This document shows, in pieces, positions 19,650 through 32,150 of a stretch of DNA of 64,000 bases. Positions within the stretch are counted from its first letter, which is position 1. Each line of letters starts with the position of its first letter. The translations under genes were made by a program, and so were the position numbers. The notes beneath the pieces are model-generated. The model ran no database searches. It saw only the letters and a program-made list of their open reading frames with translations, and was not told the DNA's origin. The DNA is from Gammaproteobacteria bacterium (lineage in GTDB: Bacteria; Pseudomonadota; Gammaproteobacteria; Burkholderiales; Thiobacillaceae): NCBI GenBank assembly GCA_018820765.1, contig JAHJNN010000001.1:62001-126000 (forward strand). The letters run 5' to 3'.

Positions 19650-20546
19650 TTATTGCACGGGTGCCTCAATCGGCCTGGCCCTATAAGGATAATTTTTCAG
19701 GCGCGTGTCGCTGCGCTCGTGGGGCTTGGCGAGGGTCTTGGCCGGGTCAATCCAGTCTTCCCATTTGAAGTTCTCGATCACCTTGGCCTGATAGCTTTCT
19801 TCCAGCGGGTGTTCGAGGATGTCGTTGATATGCGCCCACTGCTGATAGCGCATGAGGTCGACTTGATAAGGCGTTGGATTGCCCCCGGCTTTTTTCACCA
19901 CTGCCTTGAGCGCTTCCACGTCCTTCATCGTCACCTTGGGCTGCCAGGTTACCTTGCCGGGCAGCATGACCGGCTCGCCAGGGATGTTGTTGATCCCTTC
20001 CTTCCACGTCGCCAGCACGGCGACCCTCGTGTCTTCCCGATAGAGAACGATGGCATGGCTGTAGCGCTTGTCCTTGAAGAATCCCAAGTTGCCGTATTGC
20101 AGCCGCGCACCGGTAAGGAAAGCCACCGCATCCGACCAGCAGGGCGATTCGCCGCTGATACCCCAGAGTACGCTGCGGTCGATGATGCCGTCTGGAAAGA
20201 GAATCTTGAACGCCACCCATGCGGAGTTTGCGGCGGTTGTCGTCCCCTCGCAGTCGTGGCCGTGGAAGCGCACCAGGTCTTTCAGCGTGACCGGATAGGT
20301 ATAGGGGTAGTAACGCCCCTGTGTACCTTGAGTGGCCAGCATCTCGAATACCGGCGCATAAGGCTTGGCAACCATGGACGCATACCAGGTCGGGTTGCGA
20401 TCCGGTGCTTCCACGCCAGTTTCGATGAAGATCGATTCGCCCTCCTTGTAGGTAGGTTCTGCGGCGACGACACAGGTAGCAAAAAGGAAAAACAGGCCAC
20501 AGGACAACACGATGTCCCGGAAGAGTTTGCGCATGAGGTTTTTCAT
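19650..20546 (-). CDS. Exported FmdE-domain-like protein
   Basis: N-terminal signal; FHGHDCEGTTTAANSAWVAFK resembles FmdE FHGH-x-C core; GISGESPCWSDAVAFLTGARL. Confidence 0.65.
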   Translation of the reverse strand: MKNLMRKLFRDIVLSCGLFFLFATCVVAAEPTYKEGESIFIETGVEAPDRNPTWYASMVAKPYAPVFEMLATQGTQGRYYPYTYPVTLKDLVRFHGHDCEGTTTAANSAWVAFKILFPDGIIDRSVLWGISGESPCWSDAVAFLTGARLQYGNLGFFKDKRYSHAIVLYREDTRVAVLATWKEGINNIPGEPVMLPGKVTWQPKVTMKDVEALKAVVKKAGGNPTPYQVDLMRYQQWAHINDILEHPLEESYQAKVIENFKWEDWIDPAKTLAKPHERSDTRLKNYPYRARPIEAPVQ

Positions 20547-20882
20547 TGCCCCTCCTTTGTCATGAGTATCGGAATCCGTTAGCCCTGCATATCACGCCCA
20601 ATTGGCGGTCTATGAGCATTCTTGCCCTTTTCCCTGTATAGCAGACTGGTAGATCAGCCTGAGCGTCTGCTAACCCCTCCATCGAGCGGACGCCCTACGG
20701 CATGCTTCGCACGCCTACAGTCGCTGTTCATGTCGAACGTTGACTGGCCGTTTAGGGACGTAGGGCTGGCCTCCTTATTTGTTACCCCGACCGGCCGCTC
20801 CTGGTCGAACCCGGCCCTCTCTCGTTTCCCCAATCCCCACACCCCACTCAGATTCTTGCTGATCAAGTCCGCGAAGCGTGGT

Positions 20883-21806
20883 TCATAGCTCCGCCAGGGT
20901 CTTGATATGCGCCGCCACGCTGCGCCCCAGGGAACTGAGGTCGTAGCCGCCTTCGAGCACCGAGACGATGCGGCCGTCGGCGTGGCGTGCGGCCACGCCC
21001 ATCACTTGCTCGGTGATCCAGACGTAATCCGCTTCCACCAGGCCGAATTGCGCCATGTCGTCTTCGCGGTGGCCGTCGAAGCCGGCGGAGAAAAACAGCA
21101 TCTGCGGGCGGAAGGCCTCCAGCCGCGGCATGATCCGGGTGCCGAAGGCTTCGCGGTAGGCGGGGCCAGTGGTGCCGGCGGGCAGCGGCACGTTGACGAT
21201 GTGCGCGCTGGCGGTGTCGGCACCGCGAAAGGGATAGAAAGGGTGCTGGAAGGTGGAGCACAGCATCACGCGCGGATCGTCCGTGAAGATGTCCTCGGTG
21301 CCGTTGCCGTGGTGGACGTCGAAATCGACGATGGCGACCCGTTCCAGGCCGTGTTGTTCGAGTGCGTGCGCGACGGCCACGGCGACGTTGTTGAAGATGC
21401 AGAATCCCATGGCCTGGTTGCGGGTGGCGTGATGTCCGGGTGGGCGGCAGGCGACGAAGGCGTTGTTCACTTCGCCGCGCATCACCCGATCCACCGCCAT
21501 GACGGCGCCGCCCGCGGCATGGAAGGCGGCGTCCAGGGTATGCGGGTTCATGCTGGTGTCGGGGTCGAGCGCGTGCAGGCCTTCGCTGGGCGAGGCGGCT
21601 TCGACGAAATCGATATAGGCGGCGTCATGCACCCGTAGCAGTTGGCTGCGCTCTACCCGCGGGGCTTCGAGGTGCGCCAGAAAATCGAACAGATGGGCGG
21701 CATGCAGCCGGTCATCGATGGCGCGCAGGCGCATGGGGCTTTCCGGATGCCAGCTTCCCATGTCGTGCAGGAGATAACTGGGGTGGGTGATGTAGGCGGT
21801 GTGCAT
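20883..21806 (-). CDS. Histone deacetylase-family (acetoin-utilisation-like) deacetylase
   Basis: CRPPGHHATRNQAMGFCIFNNVAVA; VAIVDFDVHHGNGTEDIF; FFSAGFDGHREDD. Confidence 0.95.
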   Translation of the reverse strand: MHTAYITHPSYLLHDMGSWHPESPMRLRAIDDRLHAAHLFDFLAHLEAPRVERSQLLRVHDAAYIDFVEAASPSEGLHALDPDTSMNPHTLDAAFHAAGGAVMAVDRVMRGEVNNAFVACRPPGHHATRNQAMGFCIFNNVAVAVAHALEQHGLERVAIVDFDVHHGNGTEDIFTDDPRVMLCSTFQHPFYPFRGADTASAHIVNVPLPAGTTGPAYREAFGTRIMPRLEAFRPQMLFFSAGFDGHREDDMAQFGLVEADYVWITEQVMGVAARHADGRIVSVLEGGYDLSSLGRSVAAHIKTLAEL

Positions 21807-21932
21807 GGCGCGCGGAAGCTGGCGAATAGGCAAACTATACGCCCGGCGTGATGGCGCAGGGACAGGGGATGGCCTAGCATGAATGCTTGCTTGCCGGCCC
21901 GATCGATTTGCCACACCCATTCCAGCCCAATC

Positions 21933-24611
21933 ATGTCCCAACACTATCTGCATGCCCTGTTCAACGCCCGCTCGGTGGCGGTTTTCGGCGCCAGCGAGCG
22001 TGAGGGGTCGGTCGCCGGCATCCTGTTCCGCAACCTGCGCAATGCCGGCTATAGCGGCGAGGTTTACCCGGTCAATCCCAAACACGAGTCGGTATTCGGC
22101 GTGCGCTGCTACGCCAGCGCCGGCGAATTGCCGGCCACCCCCGAACTGGCGCTGATCGCCACTCCGGCACCGACCGTGGCGCAGATTATGGAGGCATGCG
22201 GACAGCGCGGCATCCGCCATGCCATCGTGCTGTCGGCCGGGTTTCGCGAGGTGGGCGCGCAGGGCGCGGCGTTGGAAGACGGCGTGAAGGCGGTGGCCCG
22301 AAAATACGGCATCCGCTTCATCGGCCCCAACTGCCTGGGCATCCAGCGGCCCGCCATCGGGCTGAACGCCACCTTCAGCCAGGGCGCGACCCTGTCCGGC
22401 GACCTCGCGCTGGTGTCGCAGTCCGGCGCGCTGTGCACCGCCATGCTGGACTGGGCGGAAACCAACGGCATCGGGTTTTCCAGCGTCATTTCCACCGGCG
22501 CGTCGGCCGACCTGGATTTCGGCGAGATCCTCGATTACCTCGCTTCCGACACGCAGACCAAGGGCATCCTGCTCTACATCGAGGGCATCCGCGATGCGCG
22601 CCGTTTCATGAGCGCGTTGCGCGCGACGTCCCGCTTCAAGCCCGTCGTCATGGTCAAGGTGGGGCGCCACGCGGCCGGTTCGAAAGCGGTGCAGTCGCAC
22701 ACCGGCGCGCTGGTCGGTTCGGACGCGGTGTTCGACGCGCTGGTGCGGCGCGCCGGCGTGGTCCGCGTCAACACCATCCTGCAGCTGTTCGCCTCAGCAC
22801 GGGCGCTGTCCACCCACATCCAGCCCACCGGCAACCGGCTGGCCATCGTCACCAACGGCGGCGGCCCCGGCGTCATGGCAACCGATCTTGCAGTGGAGCT
22901 GGGGGTGCGCATGGCCGAGCTGTCACCGGCGACGATCGAAACACTCAATGCCGTGCTGCCGTCCAACTGGTCGCAGGCCAATCCACTCGACATCATCGGC
23001 GATGCCGCCGCCGACCGCTATCGCGCGGCGGTGGACGCCTGCCTCGCCGACGACAACGTCGACGGCGTGCTGGTGATGCTGACGCCGCAGGCGATGACCC
23101 GGCCGACCGAAGCCGCGCAGGCCGTGATCGAGGTGGCGAAGACATCGAGCAAGCCGGTGCTGACCTGCTGGATGGGCGAGGCCCAGGTGCACGAGGGCCG
23201 CCGCCTGTTCAAGCAGGCGGGGATTCCCTACTTCACCACGCCGGAACCGGCGGTCGAGGTGTTCTCCTTCCTCTCCGCCTTTTACGAGAACCAGCGGCTG
23301 CTGATGCAGACGCCGGGGCCGCTGTCGCAGCAGGCCGAGCCGGACGTCGAAGGCGCGCGCCTGATCATCGAGAGCGCGCTGGCGCACGGCCGCCATCTGC
23401 TGAACGAGGTGGAATCGAAGGCGCTGCTGGCGGCGTTCCACATCCCGATCGCGCAGACCCTGATCGCGCGCGATCCGATGGAAGCGATGCTGATGGCGCA
23501 GCAGATGGGGTTTCCGGTGGCGATGAAGATCAACTCGCCGGACATTACCCACAAATCCGACGTCAACGGCGTGCACCTCGGCTTGTCGAGCGGCCAGGCG
23601 GTGCGTGCCGCCTTCGGCGAGATGCTGGCCGACGTCAAGCGCCTGCGCCCCGACGCCGTTCTGGACGGCATCGTCATCGAGCCCATGGTGGCCCGCCCGC
23701 ACGCGCGCGAGGTACTGCTGGGCATGACCTCGGACCCGGTGCTGGGGCCGGTGATCGTGTTCGGCGCCGGTGGCGTCGATGTCGAAGCCTTCCAGGATCG
23801 CGCGGTGACCCTGCCGCCGCTGAATCGCTATCTGGCGCGCGACCTGATCCAGCGCACCCGCGTCGCGACCCTGCTGGGCCCGTTCCGCAACCGCCCGCCG
23901 GTCGACATGAACGCGCTGGAGAACGTGCTGCTGCGCCTGTCGGAAATGGTCTGCGAACTGCCCTGGCTGGAGGAAATGGACATCAACCCCCTGCTGGTGG
24001 ACGAGCAGGGCGCGCTGGCACTGGATGCGCGCATCGTCATCGCGCCGCGTGTGCCGATGGCCGACCGTTACGGCCACATGGCGATCCATCCCTATCCGGC
24101 GCATCTGGTGACGCACTGGCAATTGCCGAGCGGCAACGATGTGCTGATCCGCCCGATTCGCCCGGAGGATGCCGATCTGACCCAGGGCTTCGTGCGCAGC
24201 CTGTCCGAGGAAACCAAATATTTCCGCTTCATGGATGCGGTGCGCGAGTTGTCCCCCACCATGCTGGCGCGCCTGACGCAGATCGATTACACGCGCGAGA
24301 TGGCGCTCTTGGCGCTGACCGAGATCGAGGGGCGGGAAGTGGAACTCGGCGTGGCGCGCTACGCCATCAATCCAAATAGCGAATCCTGCGAATTCGCCCT
24401 GGTGGTCAACGACCAGTGGCAGAAGCAGGGGATCGGCCACAAGCTCATGGATGTGCTGATGGATGTGGCCCGCAGCCGGGGCCTGAAGGTGATCGAGGGC
24501 GAAGTGCTGAAAACCAACCGGCCGATGCTGAAGCTGGTGGAAGCCCTGGGCTTCCGTATCGAGCCGCACCCCGAGGACGATACGGTGCGGAAGATCTCAC
24601 GCATGTTGTAG
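21933..24611 (+). CDS. Bifunctional acyl-CoA synthetase (NDP-forming)/GNAT N-acetyltransferase
   Basis: ARSVAVFGASEREGSVAGILFRNL; VSQSGALCTAMLDWA; ATP-grasp segment; C-terminal GNAT domain. Confidence 0.93.
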   Translation: MSQHYLHALFNARSVAVFGASEREGSVAGILFRNLRNAGYSGEVYPVNPKHESVFGVRCYASAGELPATPELALIATPAPTVAQIMEACGQRGIRHAIVLSAGFREVGAQGAALEDGVKAVARKYGIRFIGPNCLGIQRPAIGLNATFSQGATLSGDLALVSQSGALCTAMLDWAETNGIGFSSVISTGASADLDFGEILDYLASDTQTKGILLYIEGIRDARRFMSALRATSRFKPVVMVKVGRHAAGSKAVQSHTGALVGSDAVFDALVRRAGVVRVNTILQLFASARALSTHIQPTGNRLAIVTNGGGPGVMATDLAVELGVRMAELSPATIETLNAVLPSNWSQANPLDIIGDAAADRYRAAVDACLADDNVDGVLVMLTPQAMTRPTEAAQAVIEVAKTSSKPVLTCWMGEAQVHEGRRLFKQAGIPYFTTPEPAVEVFSFLSAFYENQRLLMQTPGPLSQQAEPDVEGARLIIESALAHGRHLLNEVESKALLAAFHIPIAQTLIARDPMEAMLMAQQMGFPVAMKINSPDITHKSDVNGVHLGLSSGQAVRAAFGEMLADVKRLRPDAVLDGIVIEPMVARPHAREVLLGMTSDPVLGPVIVFGAGGVDVEAFQDRAVTLPPLNRYLARDLIQRTRVATLLGPFRNRPPVDMNALENVLLRLSEMVCELPWLEEMDINPLLVDEQGALALDARIVIAPRVPMADRYGHMAIHPYPAHLVTHWQLPSGNDVLIRPIRPEDADLTQGFVRSLSEETKYFRFMDAVRELSPTMLARLTQIDYTREMALLALTEIEGREVELGVARYAINPNSESCEFALVVNDQWQKQGIGHKLMDVLMDVARSRGLKVIEGEVLKTNRPMLKLVEALGFRIEPHPEDDTVRKISRML

Positions 24612-24643
24612 CACGCTCGCGGCGAAGCCGGCGGGACGTCCGC

Positions 24644-26530
<1,887 letters not shown>

Positions 26531-26738
26531 CTATCAACCAGTTTCAATCAGTAAAGACTATCCCGGGTCAGCCCTCCCTGGCCGCGCCTGCGCAGGGCTG
26601 AAAGTCGATATGACCGGGGAGTTCGGGCTGACATGAAAAGGGTGTCCGGAGACACCCGAGTCATGCGTATACCAGCACTATCGGCAGGATTTCGACAAAA
26701 TGAAGCCGGCACGCGTCGAACGAAGCCGGCGAACGGGG

Positions 26739-27173
26739 TCAGACATCGCCCAGCTTGTGGTCCAGGCAGCGCAGATAGGCCGCCGAATCGAATGCCGTCT
26801 GGTTGCGCTGCACCTGCCAGATCATTTCGCCCAGGCAGTCCATGACGTCGTGCTGGGCGTCCATTTCGTTGCCATAGCGCTTGAGCAGCCGCTGGTAGCG
26901 CTCACGGATGCCCGGCGGCTGGTCGACCGACAGCTGTTCGGCAATCGCCAGGTGCATGGAAAGATGCAGGAAAGGATTGGTTTCGCCGGCCTCGGGCAGG
27001 TAGTCCCGGTCCTTGTAGCGGTCCGGCTGATCGAGTAGGGCATGGTATTCGGGATGCGCCAGCACCGCCTCGAGCGCCGGCTGCTCCGCCCCCGCCAGCG
27101 GCTGCCCGGCGCGGTATTTCGCCCACACGTCGAAAAAGAACTGGCGAACCTGGTCGCGGCTGGGATTGAACAT
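26739..27173 (-). CDS. DUF1841-family protein
   Basis: MFNPSRDQVRQFFFDVWAKYRAGQPLAGAE...NPFLHLSMHLAIAEQLSVDQPPGIRERY. Confidence 0.8.
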   Translation of the reverse strand: MFNPSRDQVRQFFFDVWAKYRAGQPLAGAEQPALEAVLAHPEYHALLDQPDRYKDRDYLPEAGETNPFLHLSMHLAIAEQLSVDQPPGIRERYQRLLKRYGNEMDAQHDVMDCLGEMIWQVQRNQTAFDSAAYLRCLDHKLGDV

Positions 27174-27186
27174 GAATGGTGCGGCC

Positions 27187-27227
27187 TAGCGCTTGCTCTC
27201 TCCCCCGTTCGGGGGAGGGTTGGGGAT
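27187..27227 (-). repeat. Dispersed palindromic repeat, copy B
   Basis: CTAGCGCTTGCTCTCTCCCCCGTTCGGGGGAGGGTTGGGGA (inverted relative to copy A). Confidence 0.8.
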
Positions 27228-27277
27228 AAACAGCGACTTGCCCGCTTGCGGGCTTAGTCGAATGGTTAGAGGTTCCA

Positions 27278-27958
27278 TCAGAGGGAAGCGAAGCCGTTGC
27301 TGCGTTTTTTGTTCCCTTCGGGCGCGGACGGGGTCTTGTCCTTGTATTCGCACAGGTCGGCGATGATGCATTCAGGGCATTTCGGCTTCCTCGCCTGGCA
27401 CACGTAGCGTCCATGCAGGATCAGCCAGTGGTGGGCGTCGACGCGGAATTCGTCGGGGATGGTTTTCAGCAGCTTCTTTTCCACGTCCAGCACCGTCTTG
27501 CCGTGGGCCAGACCGGTGCGGTTGGCGACGCGGAAGATATGGGTGTCGACCGCCATGGTCGGCTGGCCGAACGCGGTATTCAGGATCACGTTGGCGGTCT
27601 TGCGCCCGACGCCCGGCAGCGCCTCGAGCGCGGCGCGCTCGGCCGGCACCTGGCTGCCGTGCAGTTCGATCAGCATGCGGCAGGCGGCAATCAAATGGCG
27701 CGCCTTGCTCTTGTAAAGCCCGATGGTCCTGATGAAGTCGGCCAGGCCTTCTTCGCCCAGCGCATGGATGGCCTCGGGGGTGTTGGCCACCGGGAACAGC
27801 CGGCGGGTGGCCAGATTCACCCCCTTGTCGGTGGACTGCGCCGACAGCACCACCGCCACCAGCAGCTCGAACGGCGTCGTGTATTCGAGCTCGGTGGTGG
27901 GATGCGGATTGACGGCGCGCAGGCGGCTGAAGATTTCGTGGCGCTTGGTGGGGTTCAT
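27278..27958 (-). CDS. nth: Endonuclease III
   Basis: LLVAVVLSAQSTDKGVN; LPGVGRKTANVILNTAFG; C-terminal CxxxxxxCxxCxxxxxC Fe-S motif. Confidence 0.96.
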   Translation of the reverse strand: MNPTKRHEIFSRLRAVNPHPTTELEYTTPFELLVAVVLSAQSTDKGVNLATRRLFPVANTPEAIHALGEEGLADFIRTIGLYKSKARHLIAACRMLIELHGSQVPAERAALEALPGVGRKTANVILNTAFGQPTMAVDTHIFRVANRTGLAHGKTVLDVEKKLLKTIPDEFRVDAHHWLILHGRYVCQARKPKCPECIIADLCEYKDKTPSAPEGNKKRSNGFASL

Positions 27959-28107
27959 TGTTCGGCGAGGCGCTTCTTCAAGGCCTGCTTTTCGGCCTGG
28001 CGCCGGGCGCCGGGTGTTTTCTCATGCTCGCCGGCCTTGCGTACCAGCGCCAGCGGCACATAGGGATTGCGCGGCTTCGGCACGCGCCGCTTCAGCGGCG
28101 GCTTCAT
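27955..28107 (-). CDS. Small basic hypothetical protein overlapping nth and rnfE
   Basis: MKPPLKRRVPKPRNPYVPLALVRKAGEHEKTPGARRQAEKQALKKRLAEQ, overlapping stop/start with both neighbours. Confidence 0.65.
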   Translation of the reverse strand: MKPPLKRRVPKPRNPYVPLALVRKAGEHEKTPGARRQAEKQALKKRLAEQ

Positions 28108-28781
28108 GCCGGCATCGGCGCGGCGGCGTGGACGCGCCGCTCGGCGCGGGCCTTCTGCCAGTTGTGCGCGGCGATCAACAACCCCAGCGCGATGAAAGCG
28201 CCGGGCGGCAGGATGGCGAGCAGAAAGCCCTGGTAATCGGGCAGCACGTGCAGCACGAATTGCTTCGCCCCTTCGCCGAACACCAGGTCGAGGCCGGACA
28301 GCAGCGTGCCCTGGCCGGCGAGTTCGCGCATGGCACCCAGCACCACCAGCACCAGGGTGAGTCCCAGGCCCATCGCGAAAGCGTCGACCACGCTGTGCAG
28401 CGGACGATTCTTGGAAGCGAAGGCATCGGCGCGCGCGAGCACGATGCAATTGGTCGTGATGAGTGGAATGAAAATCCCCAGCACCAGATACAGCGGATGC
28501 ACGAAGGCGTTCATCAGAAGGTCGATCACCGTGACCAGCGCGGCGATGATGAGCACGAACACCGGGATGCGGATCTCGTGCGGAACGAAATGGCGCACGC
28601 TCGACACCGCCCCGCTGGAGGCCGCCATCACCAGCATGGTCGCCAGTCCCAGCGACAGCGCGTTGACCACGGTGGTGCTGATGGCGAGCAGCGGGCACAG
28701 GCCGAGCAGCTGCACCAGACCGGTGTTCTGTTTCGACAGGCCATTGCTGAAGAGCGTGCGGAACTCCTGCAGGGTCATCAT
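28104..28781 (-). CDS. rnfE: Electron transport complex subunit RnfE
   Basis: NTGLVQLLGLCPLLAISTTVVNALSLGLAT. Confidence 0.95.
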   Translation of the reverse strand: MMTLQEFRTLFSNGLSKQNTGLVQLLGLCPLLAISTTVVNALSLGLATMLVMAASSGAVSSVRHFVPHEIRIPVFVLIIAALVTVIDLLMNAFVHPLYLVLGIFIPLITTNCIVLARADAFASKNRPLHSVVDAFAMGLGLTLVLVVLGAMRELAGQGTLLSGLDLVFGEGAKQFVLHVLPDYQGFLLAILPPGAFIALGLLIAAHNWQKARAERRVHAAAPMPA

Positions 28782-29452
28782 GGGGGCGTCTCCTGGTTGG
28801 ATGCGACGTCGGCCGGGCCGGTCTCGGCCAGCAGCGCGGCGCGGTTGCGGGCGAAATAATCGAGTGCCGCGCCGACCGCCTTGACCACTGCGCGCGGGGT
28901 GATGGTGGCGCCGGCGCGGGCGTCGAAGCGGCCGCCGTCCTTGGCGACCCGCCAATATCTGGGCACCGGATTCATGCGCGACTTGCCGACGAACTGCTCG
29001 ATCCACGGGCTTTTGGCGCGCTCGATGTAATCGCCCAGCCCCGGGGTTTCGCGGTGTGCGGTGACGCGCACCCCGGTCACGCTGCCGTCGACGTCGATGC
29101 CGATCAGCAGGGCGATGTCGCCGCCGTAGCCGTCCGGCGCGATGGCTTCCAGCACCACGGCGGTGATCGATTCGCCGCGCCGTGCGATCCACATCGCCGA
29201 GGGCTGGCGCGTGCCCAGCGACGCGTCCGGCGGCACGCTCTGCTGGCTGGCGAGCAGGTCGTTGTCATACAGCGCGGGCGGCAGCACCTGGTTCAGCAGC
29301 GCCCGCTTTTCGGCCTGCCGGCTACGCTCGATGGTGGGCTCCGTGCGGGCGAAGGTGAAGCTCAGCAGCGCGGTGGCGACCAGCGCGAAGGCGAACAGGA
29401 TCACCCCGGTGCGCAGGGCATTGCGGCCGGCGGCCTTGAGCAGGCTGATCAC
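28778..29452 (-). CDS. rnfG: Electron transport complex subunit RnfG (GTG start)
   Basis: ISLLKAAGRNALRTGVILFAF; AHRETPGLGDYIE; DARAGATITPRAVV. Confidence 0.94.
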   Translation of the reverse strand: MISLLKAAGRNALRTGVILFAFALVATALLSFTFARTEPTIERSRQAEKRALLNQVLPPALYDNDLLASQQSVPPDASLGTRQPSAMWIARRGESITAVVLEAIAPDGYGGDIALLIGIDVDGSVTGVRVTAHRETPGLGDYIERAKSPWIEQFVGKSRMNPVPRYWRVAKDGGRFDARAGATITPRAVVKAVGAALDYFARNRAALLAETGPADVASNQETPP

Positions 29453-30486
29453 GCCGGCGGCTCCTTGCCGCGGCGGGGAGCGACCCCGTAGACGCGCGGC
29501 TGGGTCCAGGCGTCGATCAGCGGCACGGCAAGGTTCATCAGCAGGATCGCGAAGGCCACCCCGTCCGGGTAGCCGCCCCAGGTGCGGATGACGATGGTGA
29601 GCAGGCCGGCGCCGAAGCCGAAGATCAGCTTGCCGCGCGGCGTGGTGGCGCCCGACACCGGGTCGGTGGCGATGAAGAAGGCGCCCAGCATCACCGACGG
29701 CGCGAACAGGTGGAACCAGGGCGCGCCGAAGCGGCCGGCGTCGAAGAAATGCAGGAAGCCGGCGGCCAGCCAGATGCCGGCGAGGAAGGCCAGCGGCACC
29801 TGCCAGCTGATGATGCGCAGCGCCCACAGTGCAAGGCCGCCGAGCAGGAAGGCGCCCGCCAGCCATTCGAAGCCGATGCCGCCATAGTGGCCGAAGATCG
29901 GCTGCGTCATGATCTCGTCCACCGTGTACTGCTGCAGCAGTCCGGTTCGCAGCGCATCCAGCGGGGTGGCCATGGTCACCGCGTCGAGCATGGCCTTCGG
30001 CAGGTCGCCGCCGAAAATCACGCTCGCGCTTTGCGCCAGCGTGAGCGGGGTGGCGGTGAGCGAGAGCGGGCCCGCCCACTGCGTCATCTGCACCGGGAAG
30101 GACACGATCAGCACCGCGTAGCCGACCATCGCCGGGTTGAAAATGTTCTGCCCCAGTCCGCCGTACAGATGCTTGGCCACCACGATGGCGAACAGCGTGC
30201 CGGTGACGATCAGCCACCACGGCGCCAGCGTGGGCAGCGACAGCGCCAGCAGCCAGGCGGTGACGATGGCGGAGAGATCGGTGAGGAAGGGTTTCGCCGG
30301 ATAGCCGCGCGCCTTCAGCATCGCTGCTTCGGCCGCCAGCGCGGTGGCGGTGGCGAGCGACAGCGTGATCAGGATGCCCGGACCGAACAGCCAGACGCTC
30401 GCCGCGATGCCGGGGAGCAGCGCGGCCAGCACCCAGGCCATGACCTGGGTGACGCTGCTGCGATCAAGAACAAAAGGAGCGGGCAT
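29449..30486 (-). CDS. rnfD: Electron transport complex subunit RnfD
   Basis: Membrane protein; GLGQNIFNPAMVGYAVLIVSFP; ATDPVSGATTPRGKLIFGFGAGLLT. Confidence 0.95.
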   Translation of the reverse strand: MPAPFVLDRSSVTQVMAWVLAALLPGIAASVWLFGPGILITLSLATATALAAEAAMLKARGYPAKPFLTDLSAIVTAWLLALSLPTLAPWWLIVTGTLFAIVVAKHLYGGLGQNIFNPAMVGYAVLIVSFPVQMTQWAGPLSLTATPLTLAQSASVIFGGDLPKAMLDAVTMATPLDALRTGLLQQYTVDEIMTQPIFGHYGGIGFEWLAGAFLLGGLALWALRIISWQVPLAFLAGIWLAAGFLHFFDAGRFGAPWFHLFAPSVMLGAFFIATDPVSGATTPRGKLIFGFGAGLLTIVIRTWGGYPDGVAFAILLMNLAVPLIDAWTQPRVYGVAPRRGKEPPA

Positions 30487-32150
30487 CAGGGATTCTCTTC
30501 GGGTTCCAGCGGCTGGCGCGCCAGTGCGCGGATTTTAGCCCGGCGTGCCTCGATTTCCTCGATCTCGTGCTGCTTGTCGGGCGGCAGGTGGTCGACGTTC
30601 TTCGGTTCGACCCCGGCCTTTTTCGCCTGCGCGCGCGCCAGCGCGGCGGCGATCAGCGCCTTCTTGGCGTCGGCGTCGGGGGCGCCCGAAGCCGAGGGAT
30701 CGGCGGCGAGTTCGGCGCGCTTGGCCTGCGCCTTGGCAGCGAGCTTCTCGGCCTTTTCCTTTTTCTCGCGCTCCAGCCGGAACTGGCGGAACTCGTGGCG
30801 CTCGCGCGCCAGGTCGGATGCGCGCTTCTCTTTCTCGCGTGCCCAGATTTCGCTCTTGGCATAGCGATAGAAATCGACCAGCGGAATGTGGCTGGGGCAG
30901 ACGTAGCTGCAGCAGCCGCATTCGATGCAGTCGAACAGGCTGTATTCCTGCGCGCGGCCGAAGTCGCCCGCCTTGGCGAAGCGGAACAGTTCCTGCGGCT
31001 GCAGCACGGCGGGACAGGCGTCGGCGCAGCGGGTGCAGCGGATGCACGGCAGCGCCTTCGGCAGCGGCGGAAACAGTTCGTTCGACTGCACCAGGATGCA
31101 GTTGGTGGCCTTGACCACCGGCACCTCCGGATCGGGCATCGGCATGCCCATCATCGGCCCACCCATCAGTACGCCGGTGGTGCCCTCGCGGTCGCCCGCG
31201 AGGGTGATCAGCGCGTGCATCGGGGTGCCGATCAGCACCTCGACATTCTGCGGGCGCAGCACGTGGCCGGTGACGGTGACCAGGCGCGAGATCAGCGGTT
31301 CGCCATGGTGCACCGCGCGCGCCAGCGCATGGGCGGTGCCGACGTTGAACACCTGGATGCCGATGTCGGTGGACAGCTTGCCGGACGGAACCTGCTTGCC
31401 GGTGAGTGTCTCGATCAGCTGCTTGGCGCCGCCGCCGGGGTAGATCGCAGGAACCGCGACCACCTCCACCGCGAAATCCAGCTTCGCGGCAGCGGAGCGC
31501 ATTGAATCCAGCGCCTCGGGCTTGTTGTCCTCGATGCCGACCAGGATTTCCGTGCTGCCCAATAAATGCCGCATCACCGCCACGCCCTGCAGGATGTCGT
31601 CGGCGTGGGTGCGCATCAGCACGTCGTCGCAGGTGATCCACGGCTCGCATTCGCCGCCGTTGACGATCAGCGTGGGGCAGGGGTGGGTCGCGCCGGGGTC
31701 GAGCTTGACCGCGCTGGGAAACACCGCGCCGCCGAGGCCGGCCAGGCCCAGGTCGCGCAGCCGCAGGCGCAGGTCGGCCGGCGTCATCGTGCGGTAGTCG
31801 AGCGGGGCGTGGGCGATCCATTCGTCGCGGCCGTCGGTTTCGATCGTGATGCATTCGTCCGGCAGGCCCGAGGCGTGCGGCACGACGGCGGGGCCGATTG
31901 CGCTGACGACGCCGGAACTCGACGCATGCACGGCGGCGGAGATATAGCCGTCCGCGGCGCCGATCAGCTGGCCTTTCAGCACCCGCTCGCCCACCTCGAC
32001 CACCGGCTTGGCCGGGGTGCCGATGTGCTGGCGCAGCGGGATGACGAGCTTTTTCGGCAGCGGCGCGGCGTGAACCGGGCGCGTGTTCGATTCGGCCTTG
32101 TGCCCGGGCGGATGCACCCCACCCTTGAAGCTGAAGAGTGTGCGGCTCAT
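30486..32150 (-). CDS. rnfC: Electron transport complex subunit RnfC
   Basis: [35 protein letters not shown]; two CxxCxxCxxxCP ferredoxin motifs. Confidence 0.96.
   Translation of the reverse strand: MSRTLFSFKGGVHPPGHKAESNTRPVHAAPLPKKLVIPLRQHIGTPAKPVVEVGERVLKGQLIGAADGYISAAVHASSSGVVSAIGPAVVPHASGLPDECITIETDGRDEWIAHAPLDYRTMTPADLRLRLRDLGLAGLGGAVFPSAVKLDPGATHPCPTLIVNGGECEPWITCDDVLMRTHADDILQGVAVMRHLLGSTEILVGIEDNKPEALDSMRSAAAKLDFAVEVVAVPAIYPGGGAKQLIETLTGKQVPSGKLSTDIGIQVFNVGTAHALARAVHHGEPLISRLVTVTGHVLRPQNVEVLIGTPMHALITLAGDREGTTGVLMGGPMMGMPMPDPEVPVVKATNCILVQSNELFPPLPKALPCIRCTRCADACPAVLQPQELFRFAKAGDFGRAQEYSLFDCIECGCCSYVCPSHIPLVDFYRYAKSEIWAREKEKRASDLARERHEFRQFRLEREKKEKAEKLAAKAQAKRAELAADPSASGAPDADAKKALIAAALARAQAKKAGVEPKNVDHLPPDKQHEIEEIEARRAKIRALARQPLEPEENP

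Noticed and set aside
20600-20880. Odd ORFs in the gap between the FmdE-like gene and the deacetylase
   Set aside because: No recognisable protein or repeat; could be decayed sequence but nothing firm.
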